From Acidimicrobiales bacterium (GTDB lineage: Bacteria > Actinomycetota > Acidimicrobiia > Acidimicrobiales > SZUA-35): a DNA stretch of 57,597 bases. The position numbers and the translations under genes were made by a program. This document shows positions 7,135-14,985 of the stretch, in pieces; positions within the stretch are counted from its first letter, which is position 1; each line of letters opens with the position of its first letter. The DNA lies in contig JAHDCC010000004.1 of the NCBI GenBank assembly GCA_020630065.1, positions 99,319-156,915 on the forward strand, read 5' to 3'. A model generated the notes under the pieces. That model was given only the letters and a program-made list of their open reading frames with translations, had not been told where the DNA came from and ran no database searches.

Positions 7135-7932
7135 ATGACAGAGATTCCAGAACATCTCCGTAAACGGGCCGAAGAAGCCCGAAAAAAAGCAGAAGGCGCG
7201 GCTGCCCCCGACGGTGGTAACCCTGCTGAAGAGTCGGGCGGCGACGTAGACGCAGCGGCGGCCGCAAGCGGCATACCCGCCCATCTGCTCGCTCGATCTA
7301 AGTCAGCGAAAACCAAATCGAGTGGTTCAGCTGCCGAAACAGGTGGAGGAACCGCCACCGCGGTGGCAACCGCCTCAACCGGTGCCGTTGCGGCTGCTGC
7401 GACAGTAGCGGCGACGCCGAACATCACCGGGCCAGCCGGACACACCCAACGGCTTCTCACCGTCGTCAAATCGGGCTCGATCCAAGATATCAAAGCCAAG
7501 CCAATGGACAAAGTCCACACCTGGCCCCATCTTCTGGTCGTGGAACTAGGAGCAACTCTGTTCATCACAGCGTTCCTAACGTTCTTCTCGATCTTCGTTA
7601 ACGCACCACTTCTCCGGTTGGCCGACGTTAACGCAACCCCCAACCCTTCCAAAGCGCCATGGTATTTCTTGGGGCTACAGGAACTTCTAGCCTTGTTCCA
7701 CCCAATGGTCGCCGGTGTGACCATTCCCGGCATCGGTCTAGCTGCATTGGCGCTTGCCCCCTACATCGATCGAAACCCAAGCAACCGTCCTGAAAGCAGG
7801 AAGTTCGCGGTATCGGTCTTCACCATCTTCATGATGTTCTGGGCGGTCCTATCAATCATTGGTTCGTTCTTCCGCGGCCCTGGGTTCCAGTTTGTGTTCC
7901 CATGGGTCGAGGGCATCTTCTTCGACCTGTAG
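7135..7932 (+). CDS. Cytochrome b, C-terminal part (subunit IV/PetD-like) with long N-terminal extension
   Basis: A 265-residue protein. Residues about 104-265 are the C-terminal half of cytochrome b: three membrane helices (about 133-155, 196-212, 223-245) and the quinol-site motif as APWY at 174-177 in 'KAPWYFLGLQELL', where many relatives have PEWY. The first 100 residues are an unusual Ala/Gly/Ser-rich extension that opens with MTEIPEHLRKRAEEA and repeats the motif as GIPAHLLARSKSAK at about 46-59; the same motif begins the monohaem cytochrome at 4928. The extension is probably cytoplasmic and disordered. It completes the quinol oxidation site with the preceding cytochrome b half and the Rieske protein. 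Confidence 0.88.
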   Translation: MTEIPEHLRKRAEEARKKAEGAAAPDGGNPAEESGGDVDAAAAASGIPAHLLARSKSAKTKSSGSAAETGGGTATAVATASTGAVAAAATVAATPNITGPAGHTQRLLTVVKSGSIQDIKAKPMDKVHTWPHLLVVELGATLFITAFLTFFSIFVNAPLLRLADVNATPNPSKAPWYFLGLQELLALFHPMVAGVTIPGIGLAALALAPYIDRNPSNRPESRKFAVSVFTIFMMFWAVLSIIGSFFRGPGFQFVFPWVEGIFFDL

Positions 7933-7946
7933 AGACTGGATTTACT

Positions 7947-8795
7947 ATGACTACTGGCCTCATAATCGGAATAGCAGTACTAGCCTTGCTGGCGATTGTC
8001 GGCATCGGGGTAACGCTGCGACGACGCGACACTAGAGTAGCGTTCGGTCAGATGACCGAAGAGCCATCAAAAGAGCTCGTAGCTGCTTCAACGGCTCAAA
8101 CTTCAGGCAAGGAACTAGAGCGGTCCGCTTTGGGTGGAACCCCTGGAACGCTCGTCCCCGCCGACGCTAGCCCTCCGGCGGTATACATTCCGCCTGACGC
8201 TGAGACCGTTGGTGTTGCCCGTCGTCAATTCCTCAACCGCAGCATCCTGGCAGTTGGCGGCCTGAGCCTTGCGAGCTTCGGCGGCGCTATTCTTGGCTTC
8301 CTCTGGCCATCGGGAACCGGTGGTTTCGGTAGTGTCGTGAACGTTGGTCGAATCGCCGACATCAAAGCCGGCATTAAAGACGGCGGCGGCTTCATGTACT
8401 TCCCGGATGGCAAAATGTGGCTGACCGAATACCCGGCGAGTGCACTGCCAAAAGCTAAATCTTCCTACGATTTCTACCCACAGGTTGAACAGGGACTTGA
8501 AGTTGGCGTCGTCGCCCTCTATCAGACCTGCCCACACCTCGGTTGCCGGGTACCTGAATGTGCTACCTCGCAGTGGTTCGAATGCCCATGTCACGGCTCG
8601 CAATACAACCGTGTTGGTGAGAAGAAGGGTGGTCCAGCACCTCGAGGAATGGACCGATTCCCAATGGTTGTCTCTGCAGCCGAAGAGCTTGAAGTAGACA
8701 CTGGCACGATTATTCAAGGTCCCGCAATCGGGACAAATACAACTGGTCAAGAAGCGGAAGGACCTAACTGCCTCGGCGCAGCTGGTGGACACTGA
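7947..8795 (+). CDS. Rieske [2Fe-2S] iron-sulfur subunit
   Basis: A 282-residue subunit. The cluster-binding boxes are CPHLGC at 195-200 and CPCHGS at 213-218, giving the 2 Cys/2 His ligands and the disulfide pair. Two hydrophobic segments lie before the Rieske fold: residues 4-23 and 101-119; the second follows a twin-arginine-like 'ARRQFLNRS' at 91-99, so export by Tat with a retained anchor is likely and the extra N-terminal helix is additional to the standard plan. ATG at 7947 was chosen because a longer frame begins inside the preceding gene. Its stop shares a base with the next start (TGATG). It takes electrons from quinol bound by cytochrome b and passes them to cytochrome c. Confidence 0.92.
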   Translation: MTTGLIIGIAVLALLAIVGIGVTLRRRDTRVAFGQMTEEPSKELVAASTAQTSGKELERSALGGTPGTLVPADASPPAVYIPPDAETVGVARRQFLNRSILAVGGLSLASFGGAILGFLWPSGTGGFGSVVNVGRIADIKAGIKDGGGFMYFPDGKMWLTEYPASALPKAKSSYDFYPQVEQGLEVGVVALYQTCPHLGCRVPECATSQWFECPCHGSQYNRVGEKKGGPAPRGMDRFPMVVSAAEELEVDTGTIIQGPAIGTNTTGQEAEGPNCLGAAGGH

Positions 8796-10417
8796 TGACA
8801 CAATCCATAGTTTTGGCTACTGACTACCGAGCGATCGGTCTGACAATAGCAGCAGTAGTAGTAATTGGTTTCATCGCTATGTTCGTCAGGAACATAGCGA
8901 AGGCAAAATCTGAGCTTGGCTCAGAAATAGAACTCGCTCCCAACAAGAAGCCGTATCTCACCGACGAAGAGCTAGAGGGAACCAAGCTCGACCGGTCGTT
9001 GGGATTTGCGTTAGGAATGCTTGTTCTTCTCGCTCTTGCCCTTCCGCTCTATTGGCTGGCCGAACCAGGCCGCCAAGACGGTGCGGTAGAAGCGTTCGGC
9101 GCTCGATTTGAAGCTGAAGGTGAACGTTCATACTCAGAGAACTGTTCATCCTGTCACTCAGCGGGCGGCACCGGTGGTGCAGCCTCATATGTACTCCAAG
9201 ACGCCGACGGCGGTTTCATCGCCAACGCAACTTGGAGTGCGCCACGATTGAACAACGTTCTTCTTCGATACTCAGAAGACGAAGTTCGCTACATCTTGAA
9301 CTTTGGTCGACCTGGTTCGCCGATGGCGGCATGGGGAACCCCCGGTGGCGGTCCTTTGACCAGCCAGCAGATCGACACGATTATTGCATACCTCAACTCG
9401 GTCCAAGTACAGAGTCTCGACCCGGTCGAAATCGCCGCCGCTGACGGTGATACAGAGAACATCCTCGACGACCCGGCAAGTATCGAAGCCCAGGCCGCGG
9501 CCGACGTGCTAAGCGCCGAAATCCGCGAAGAGGTTCAACGCTCCATAAACGCCGGTGAATTCGACACGGTCGGTGAAGCAGTATTCAACCTCGGCCTCGA
9601 GTCGTCGTTCCATGCGGGATCACTTTCGTGCGGACGGTGCCACACGGCAGGCTGGTCGCTTGGTACGACCACGGTTCCTGACATTCTCGCTCCTGGCGTG
9701 GCCGGTTGCGGCGGTGGTGACCCGTCCGGTATCGGTTTCAACCTGTGCGGCGGATCGGTCAAAGACCGTTTCCCTGACGATACGTGGAAACTTCCTCCGC
9801 TCAGCGTCATCCAACAACGACAGCCAGATCTCGTTGATTTGGTGACGCCTAGCGACGCTCAAAGCGACTTCGTTGACACCAACGACGACATGTGGGCTCC
9901 TCTTGCTGGACTCAACGACGACGAAGGTGAATTTATCCTCTCAGCCGAAGGCGACATCATTCGTCTGGATGATAAGGGTCTTCCGCTCACTGATTCGGGA
10001 GAAACATACATCATCCTCGACGACGAAACGAATGCCGGGAACCTTGCCGAATGTTCATACATCTCGAAGCTCTGGCAACCAGAGACCGGCGAGGCGTATC
10101 CGTTTGATCCTGACGTCGAACTCGTCGAACTTGAAGACGGTGGTTTCGAAGATCCTGAAGAACTGACGCTCACCTCACCAGGTATTTCAGACGAAGCCGT
10201 TCAGCTAGCAAACAATCGAATCGTCGATGACTGCACGATTGTCGAAATGCCTGAACGTACGAGCCAGGCTCACTACGAATTTATTTACAACGGTGCCGAT
10301 GCGGGCGTCGGGTACGGTCGAGGTGGACAAAGTGCCGCCGGCCTAATGCCTGGCTTCGGTTCGACACTGCCGCCTGAACTGATTCAAGCGGTCGTTGACT
10401 ACGAGCGGGGACTGTAA
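8795..10417 (+). CDS. Dihaem cytochrome c subunit of the bc complex
   Basis: A 540-residue protein with two N-terminal membrane helices (about 14-32 and 69-89) and two haem sites: CSSCH at 117-121 with M177 (GSPMAAWG) as likely sixth ligand, and CGRCH at 279-283. The only good Met for the second haem, in 'GLMPGFG' near residue 523, is about 240 residues away, so the second cytochrome domain carries a large insertion (about 290-505) rich in Asp/Glu with extra Cys. It replaces cytochrome c1 functionally, accepting electrons from the Rieske centre. The start overlaps the Rieske stop (TGATG) and its own stop overlaps the next start (TAATG), so translation is coupled across three genes. Confidence 0.88.
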   Translation: MTQSIVLATDYRAIGLTIAAVVVIGFIAMFVRNIAKAKSELGSEIELAPNKKPYLTDEELEGTKLDRSLGFALGMLVLLALALPLYWLAEPGRQDGAVEAFGARFEAEGERSYSENCSSCHSAGGTGGAASYVLQDADGGFIANATWSAPRLNNVLLRYSEDEVRYILNFGRPGSPMAAWGTPGGGPLTSQQIDTIIAYLNSVQVQSLDPVEIAAADGDTENILDDPASIEAQAAADVLSAEIREEVQRSINAGEFDTVGEAVFNLGLESSFHAGSLSCGRCHTAGWSLGTTTVPDILAPGVAGCGGGDPSGIGFNLCGGSVKDRFPDDTWKLPPLSVIQQRQPDLVDLVTPSDAQSDFVDTNDDMWAPLAGLNDDEGEFILSAEGDIIRLDDKGLPLTDSGETYIILDDETNAGNLAECSYISKLWQPETGEAYPFDPDVELVELEDGGFEDPEELTLTSPGISDEAVQLANNRIVDDCTIVEMPERTSQAHYEFIYNGADAGVGYGRGGQSAAGLMPGFGSTLPPELIQAVVDYERGL

Positions 10418-11334
10418 TGCTGTCCGAACTATCACTTCTGTTTATTGACGGAATCGGTTTCGACCCATTCTTTCGAGGGCTGCTGAGTGTTTTAGTAGCC
10501 GTCGTAGTTCTGGTCGGTGGAACGTATCTTCTCGTAGCCACCAACACCGGTGCCCGTCAAGGCTTTCTGCTCTCACTAGCTGGCCTTTTCGGCTGGATGT
10601 TCATTATGGGCATCGTTTGGACCACCTACGGCCTCGGCTGGGTCGGTGACGCCCCACAATGGGAGCTAGCTGAAATTAACGTAGACGACGCAGCCGACGG
10701 CGACGATGGTTTGTTGTTCTCCGAAATAGAACCAGCACAGCAACTAGCTGGCCAGACGATCGTGATTGAAGGGATCGACGACCCCGACCTAGCACAAGCA
10801 GAAGCCTTAGAAGCGGTTGAACGCGGAGACGTCGACCTCGGGGGCTGGGAATACCTTCCAACCTCCGATGCTCTACGAGGCGAAGCGCAAGCGGCCGCTG
10901 ACGGATTCATCCAAGAAAACGATGTGTTCGAATCCGGCGACTATATTCCGCTGCAATTCGGTGGCTTCGGTTTCGGTGGAAAAGAGAAACGACCAGCTGA
11001 CGGGAACCTAGCTGAGCAAGCGTGGCACAAAGTAAAGACCAGCGCACAGCTCAAACACCCAGACAAATACATGGCGATACAGGTTCGTTCAACCATCGAA
11101 CAGCCGACACTTCCCGGTGAAGCACCACCGGTAGCAACCGCCGACGAAGAAGCAAAACTGGTGACAGTAATCATGAAACTCGATCGTGGCGGGCCAATCC
11201 CGTCATACTTGAGTGGCCTACGATTCGTTCCGACCGTATTCACCATCGCTAACGCAGCCCTATTCGCTGCGTGTGCGCTGGCACTACACAACCGGGATCG
11301 TCGAGAGGCAGAAATCCGAGCAGCTGCAGCGTAG
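10417..11334 (+). CDS. Unknown membrane protein of the cytochrome bc operon
   Basis: A 305-residue protein I do not recognise. It has two helices near the N-terminus (about 18-41 and 50-72), a 190-residue acidic soluble domain, and one helix near the C-terminus (about 270-289) followed by charged residues. The soluble part includes 'FGGFGFGGKEKRP' and 'AWHKVKTSAQLKHPDKYMAI'. No haem or cluster motif is present. The start is coupled to the cytochrome c stop by TAATG, which argues for a stoichiometric subunit or assembly factor. It is the last gene before a hairpin and nuoA, so it could also link complexes III and I (inference). Confidence 0.7.
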   Translation: MLSELSLLFIDGIGFDPFFRGLLSVLVAVVVLVGGTYLLVATNTGARQGFLLSLAGLFGWMFIMGIVWTTYGLGWVGDAPQWELAEINVDDAADGDDGLLFSEIEPAQQLAGQTIVIEGIDDPDLAQAEALEAVERGDVDLGGWEYLPTSDALRGEAQAAADGFIQENDVFESGDYIPLQFGGFGFGGKEKRPADGNLAEQAWHKVKTSAQLKHPDKYMAIQVRSTIEQPTLPGEAPPVATADEEAKLVTVIMKLDRGGPIPSYLSGLRFVPTVFTIANAALFAACALALHNRDRREAEIRAAAA

Positions 11335-11349
11335 ACGACTTCTCGTCTA
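11332..11349 (+). other. RNA hairpin at the junction of the bc and nuo operons
   Basis: TAGACGA at 11332-11338 and TCGTCTA at 11343-11349 form a perfect 7-base stem closed by a CTTC tetraloop. The stem begins on the stop codon of the upstream gene. No U-tract follows, so it is more likely a stability, processing or pausing element than a strong terminator; nuoA starts 41 bases later with GAGGA upstream. Confidence 0.5.
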
Positions 11350-11390
11350 GCAGCAGTCAAGAAGAAGTAAAAGGTACGAGGAAAAAGCCG

Positions 11391-11912
11391 ATGGCTCAAT
11401 ATTTACCGGTAGTGGTTTTGGCAGTGCTGGCTACGTTATTTGCAGCACTGTCGTTTGTGGCGTCGAAACTGCTTGCTCCCCGTAACCCTACGGTTGAGAA
11501 GTTCGCGCCATACGAATGTGGAATCATTCCCGGGCGTGAACCGCCAGAACGATTCCCAGTTCGTTTCTATCTCGTCGCCATGCTCTTTGTCATCTTCGAC
11601 ATCGAAATCGTGTTCCTTTACCCGTGGGCTGTCGCCCACCAAGGACTAGGCCTATTCGGACTCCTCGCAGTCCTATTGTTCTCGGCCCTCGTATTCGAAT
11701 CGTTCATCTACCTCATCGCTCAAGGGGCGCTGGACTGGGGTCCACTCCAAGTATCTCGACGCCAGAACCCGGCCCGATCAGCTAGCCGTACCGCCGATTC
11801 AACAATTCGTCGAGTCGGTCTCGACGGTCGTCTATCCGAAGCTGTCGAAGACGACACCGAACTGAGCGTTTCATCTTCTGACGAAGTAACAAAGGAAAAG
11901 GTCCCGGTCTAA
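11391..11912 (+). CDS. nuoA: NADH-quinone oxidoreductase subunit A
   Basis: A 173-residue membrane subunit of complex I. Residues 1-120 are the NuoA core: three helices and the conserved 'KFAPYECGI' and 'FYLVAMLFVIFDIEIVFLYPWA' segments, whose Cys-containing loop lies at the quinone cavity. About 50 extra C-terminal residues, polar and Ser/Asp-rich, extend beyond the usual NuoA length of around 120. The ATG at 11391 follows GAGGA; an upstream reading of the same frame would run into the preceding gene. The stop TAA abuts nuoB with no spacing. Confidence 0.92.
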   Translation: MAQYLPVVVLAVLATLFAALSFVASKLLAPRNPTVEKFAPYECGIIPGREPPERFPVRFYLVAMLFVIFDIEIVFLYPWAVAHQGLGLFGLLAVLLFSALVFESFIYLIAQGALDWGPLQVSRRQNPARSASRTADSTIRRVGLDGRLSEAVEDDTELSVSSSDEVTKEKVPV

Positions 11913-12503
11913 ATGGGTTTAGTACAAAACGTTGGTGAGAGCGGGATAGAAGGTCTCGACCACAACTTCGTAACCGCTCCTTTGGAGAAACTAGTCAACT
12001 GGTCACGGGCCCGGTCTTCCTGGCCGGCAACCTTTGGTTTGGCGTGCTGCGCTATCGAAATGATGGCCACTGGTGGCTCACACTACGACATTGCTCGTCT
12101 AGGGATGGAAGTATTCCGAGCTTCCCCTCGCCAGGCTGACGTTATGATCGTGGCTGGTCGAGTGAGCCAAAAAATGGCTCCCGTTCTGCGTCAAATCTAT
12201 GACCAGATGATGGAACCTAAATGGGTTATCTCGATGGGTGTATGTGCATCGAGCGGCGGCATGTTCAACAACTACGCCATCGTGCAAGGCGTCGACCAGA
12301 TCGTGCCGGTCGATGTGTACGCTCCAGGTTGTCCTCCAGGGCCAGAAACCCTACTTCACGCCATCACCACGTTGCACGAACAGATCGAATCAGGCGAGCT
12401 TCTTCGCCGTCGGGCCGAAACGGGCGCTGGTGCCAACATCATGATCGAACAACTCGACGGTCAAGGCCAAAGCGAACTAGTGACATTGACGAGCAAAGCA
12501 TGA
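11913..12503 (+). CDS. nuoB: NADH-quinone oxidoreductase subunit B
   Basis: A 196-residue peripheral-arm subunit that carries cluster N2, the last iron-sulfur centre before quinone. The four ligands are C45 and C46 (ACCAIEMM), C111 (MGVCASSGG) and C140 (APGCPPGPE). The length exceeds a minimal NuoB by a C-terminal polar tail. It begins immediately after nuoA and its last codons overlap the ATG of nuoC (ATGA at 12500-12503), so the three genes are tightly coupled. Confidence 0.95.
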   Translation: MGLVQNVGESGIEGLDHNFVTAPLEKLVNWSRARSSWPATFGLACCAIEMMATGGSHYDIARLGMEVFRASPRQADVMIVAGRVSQKMAPVLRQIYDQMMEPKWVISMGVCASSGGMFNNYAIVQGVDQIVPVDVYAPGCPPGPETLLHAITTLHEQIESGELLRRRAETGAGANIMIEQLDGQGQSELVTLTSKA

Positions 12504-13036
12504 GCGAATCGACCGAACTAGACCAGTCGGAAATCTCAGTTATTTCAGCTGACGATTCACCGTACGGAGCGATCGAACGGACCCAAAACGGTGACCGTGT
12601 AATCTACCCAACCGTTGATAGTTGGGTCGAAGTCGGGTCGAAACTGTTAGCCGACGGTTGGAACATGTGTATAGATATCACCGCCGTTGATTACAAGGCT
12701 TACGGTCCGGCCCGCAACTTGCCGGAAGGGGTCGCAGAGGAACGGTTCGAGGTCGTAGCGACCTTACGTTCACACGAACGGCGTGAACTGATCCAAGCTC
12801 GGGTTCAAGTCTCAGTAGACAACCCGGTTCTGCCGACGCTCTACAACATATTTCCCGGCGTCGACTACGCCGAACGCGAAATCTACGACCTATTTGGCAT
12901 CGAATTCGCTGGACACCCTGACCTTTCCCGAATCCTGATGCCTGAAACCTGGCAAGGACACCCACTCCGCAAAGATTATGCGATCGGTGGAATTCCCGTT
13001 CAGTTCAAAGCACCAACGTCGACCGATACCAAGTAA
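12500..13036 (+). CDS. nuoC: NADH-quinone oxidoreductase subunit C
   Basis: A 178-residue 30-kDa-type subunit. The family signature ('[22 protein letters not shown]', then '[10 protein letters not shown]') is near residues 130-165. It packs against NuoD and NuoB in the hydrophilic arm and has no cofactor. The ATG at 12500 overlaps the nuoB stop; a longer same-frame reading from 12221 would place 93 low-complexity residues inside nuoB and is rejected. NuoC and NuoD are separate here, unlike the fused NuoCD of enterobacteria. nuoD follows after 6 bases. Confidence 0.94.
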   Translation: MSESTELDQSEISVISADDSPYGAIERTQNGDRVIYPTVDSWVEVGSKLLADGWNMCIDITAVDYKAYGPARNLPEGVAEERFEVVATLRSHERRELIQARVQVSVDNPVLPTLYNIFPGVDYAEREIYDLFGIEFAGHPDLSRILMPETWQGHPLRKDYAIGGIPVQFKAPTSTDTK

Positions 13037-13042
13037 GCGGCT

Positions 13043-14356
13043 ATGACTATCACTAACCAATCAACTGACAAAGACGACACAGCTGGACTTGTTGACCAAC
13101 TCGACTCGGTTCCTCGACGCGGCGCTGTTCTACGGATGAGTGAAGTCCAAGCGGCCGAGATCGAAGATTCAGAACCGCTGGCATCTGAGAACGATCAAAC
13201 CATGTTGGTCAACATGGGTCCCGCCCACCCATCTACCCACGGCGTGCTACGCCTAATGTTGGAGATGGACGGCGAAGCGGTTGTCCGCTCTAAGCCGATC
13301 ATCGGGTATCTCCACACCGGTATGGAAAAGACCGCCGAAGATCTCACCTATCTTCAAGGCGCCACCAACGTAACCCGGATGGACTACGCCTCACCACTGT
13401 TCACCGAGTTAGCGTTCTCTCTCGCAGTCGAAAAACTGATCGGTATCGAAGTTCCCCCTCGTGCCGTTTGGATTCGAATGCTGATGACCGAGATGAACCG
13501 CATCTCGTCACATCTTCTCTTTATGGCCACCAATGGTATGGACCTCGGTGCTGTATCGATGATGATCTACGGCTGGAGAGAGCGAGAGCAAGTTCTTCGG
13601 TTCTTCCAAAAAGTTACTGGCCTTCGAATGAACCACAACTACATTCGACCCGGTGGTGTAGCCGCTGACCTTCCTCCCGGCTGGGAAGAAGACGTTATGC
13701 AGTTGTTGGAAATGTTGCCTCCTCGGCTAGCCGAGTACGACATTTTGATGACCGGTCAACCAATCTGGCGTGAACGTCTCCAAGGTGTCGGCAACCTGAC
13801 CCAAGAAGAGGCGCTTGCGCTTTCAGTAACCGGACCGATCTTGCGTTCTACCGGCGTCGCCTGGGACTTGCGGGCCGATCAGCCGTATCTCGCCTACGAC
13901 GAAGTTGACTTCGACGTTGTTGTCGGCAGCTTTGGTGATGCGTTCGACCGCTACGCTATTCGACTCAACGAGATTCGTGAATCGATGAATCTGGTCCGCC
14001 AGATCGTCGAGAAGATGCCAAGCGGTGACTACCGGGTTCAGGACACCAAAGTTACCCCTCCTCCCCGTGGCCGTATCGACGAGTCGATGGAAGCGCTAAT
14101 CCACCACTTCAAGATTTTCACTGAAGGGTTCAAAGTGCCCGAAGGCGAAGCCTATGCGGCAGTCGAATCGCCCCGTGGCGAGCTGGGCTGCTACATCGTG
14201 TCCGACGGCAGCGCCAAACCATATCGAATGCATATTCGTGGGCCGAGTTTCTACAACCTTCAGTGCATGTCACACATGTTGGCGAACTCTCAACTAGCCG
14301 ACGCGGTTGCGATAATTTCAAGTGTCGATCCCATCTTGGGCGAGGTAGATAGATGA
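13043..14356 (+). CDS. nuoD: NADH-quinone oxidoreductase subunit D
   Basis: A 437-residue 49-kDa-type subunit, related to the large subunit of NiFe hydrogenases, which forms the quinone-binding cavity with NuoB. The conserved 'MGPAHPSTHGVLRL' is at about 53-66 and contains the His known to interact with the quinone headgroup; 'GYLHTGMEK' and the C-terminal 'DPILGEVDR' are also present. The first 50 residues are a polar extension. The stop overlaps the nuoE ATG (ATGA at 14353-14356). Confidence 0.95.
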   Translation: MTITNQSTDKDDTAGLVDQLDSVPRRGAVLRMSEVQAAEIEDSEPLASENDQTMLVNMGPAHPSTHGVLRLMLEMDGEAVVRSKPIIGYLHTGMEKTAEDLTYLQGATNVTRMDYASPLFTELAFSLAVEKLIGIEVPPRAVWIRMLMTEMNRISSHLLFMATNGMDLGAVSMMIYGWREREQVLRFFQKVTGLRMNHNYIRPGGVAADLPPGWEEDVMQLLEMLPPRLAEYDILMTGQPIWRERLQGVGNLTQEEALALSVTGPILRSTGVAWDLRADQPYLAYDEVDFDVVVGSFGDAFDRYAIRLNEIRESMNLVRQIVEKMPSGDYRVQDTKVTPPPRGRIDESMEALIHHFKIFTEGFKVPEGEAYAAVESPRGELGCYIVSDGSAKPYRMHIRGPSFYNLQCMSHMLANSQLADAVAIISSVDPILGEVDR

Positions 14357-14985
14357 GTCGACTGACTCCAGAAAACGTTGAAGTAGCTAAAGAAATAATC
14401 GCACGTTACCCACGGCCTAAGTCGGCTTTGATCCCGTTGCTTCACCTGGCACAGGAACAAGACGGCTACGTCGCCGACGACGCGATGGAACACCTGGCGG
14501 AACTCGTTGGCATCACGCCTGCCGAAGTTCTCGGAACCTGTTCGTTCTACGAAATGTTCAAACGAGAACCCGTTGGCAAATACATGATCAACGTGTGCAC
14601 CAACATTTCGTGTCAGCTACTCGGCGGCGAAGAGCTTCTCCACCACGCCGAAAAAACGCTTGGTATTCGCCCCGGTGGCACCACCGATGACGGACTGTTC
14701 ACGCTCGAAGACGTCGAATGTATCGCCGCATGCACCGAAGCTCCTTGCCTTCAGGTCAACTATCGATACAAGTACAAACTCGACAACGCAGACTTCGACG
14801 CCATGATCGAAGACCTGCGGACCACGAACAAAGACAACATCCCGCCACATGGAACGTTGGCCGAACAACGCCAACACATTCCTGCGGACAAGCTGGCGGG
14901 AATCGGATCCCCAGAAGATACAACAACCCCGGAATGGTTCTCGAAACGCCTGCCGGTTGAAGAACCAAAAGAGGAGAACGCGTAG
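14353..14985 (+). CDS. nuoE: NADH-quinone oxidoreductase subunit E
   Basis: A 210-residue 24-kDa-type thioredoxin-fold subunit that binds [2Fe-2S] cluster N1a. Ligands are C82 and C87 (CTNISC) and C123 and C127 (CIAAC), with another Cys at 132. A C-terminal extension of about 50 residues follows the thioredoxin-like core. It is coupled to nuoD upstream and abuts nuoF directly (TAG then ATG), so E and F, which form the NADH-dehydrogenase module with G, are made together. Confidence 0.95.
   Translation: MSRLTPENVEVAKEIIARYPRPKSALIPLLHLAQEQDGYVADDAMEHLAELVGITPAEVLGTCSFYEMFKREPVGKYMINVCTNISCQLLGGEELLHHAEKTLGIRPGGTTDDGLFTLEDVECIAACTEAPCLQVNYRYKYKLDNADFDAMIEDLRTTNKDNIPPHGTLAEQRQHIPADKLAGIGSPEDTTTPEWFSKRLPVEEPKEENA

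Noticed and set aside
7122-8801. Long open frames on the minus strand opposite the subunit-IV and Rieske genes (203 and 228 codons)
   Set aside because: They are mirror frames of well-identified genes with regular codon bias, have Ser/Thr/Ala-rich low-information products and no ribosome sites.
12221-12499. 93-codon N-terminal extension of nuoC
   Set aside because: It lies wholly inside nuoB in another frame, is Arg/His-rich, and the ATG at 12500 gives the normal coupled start.
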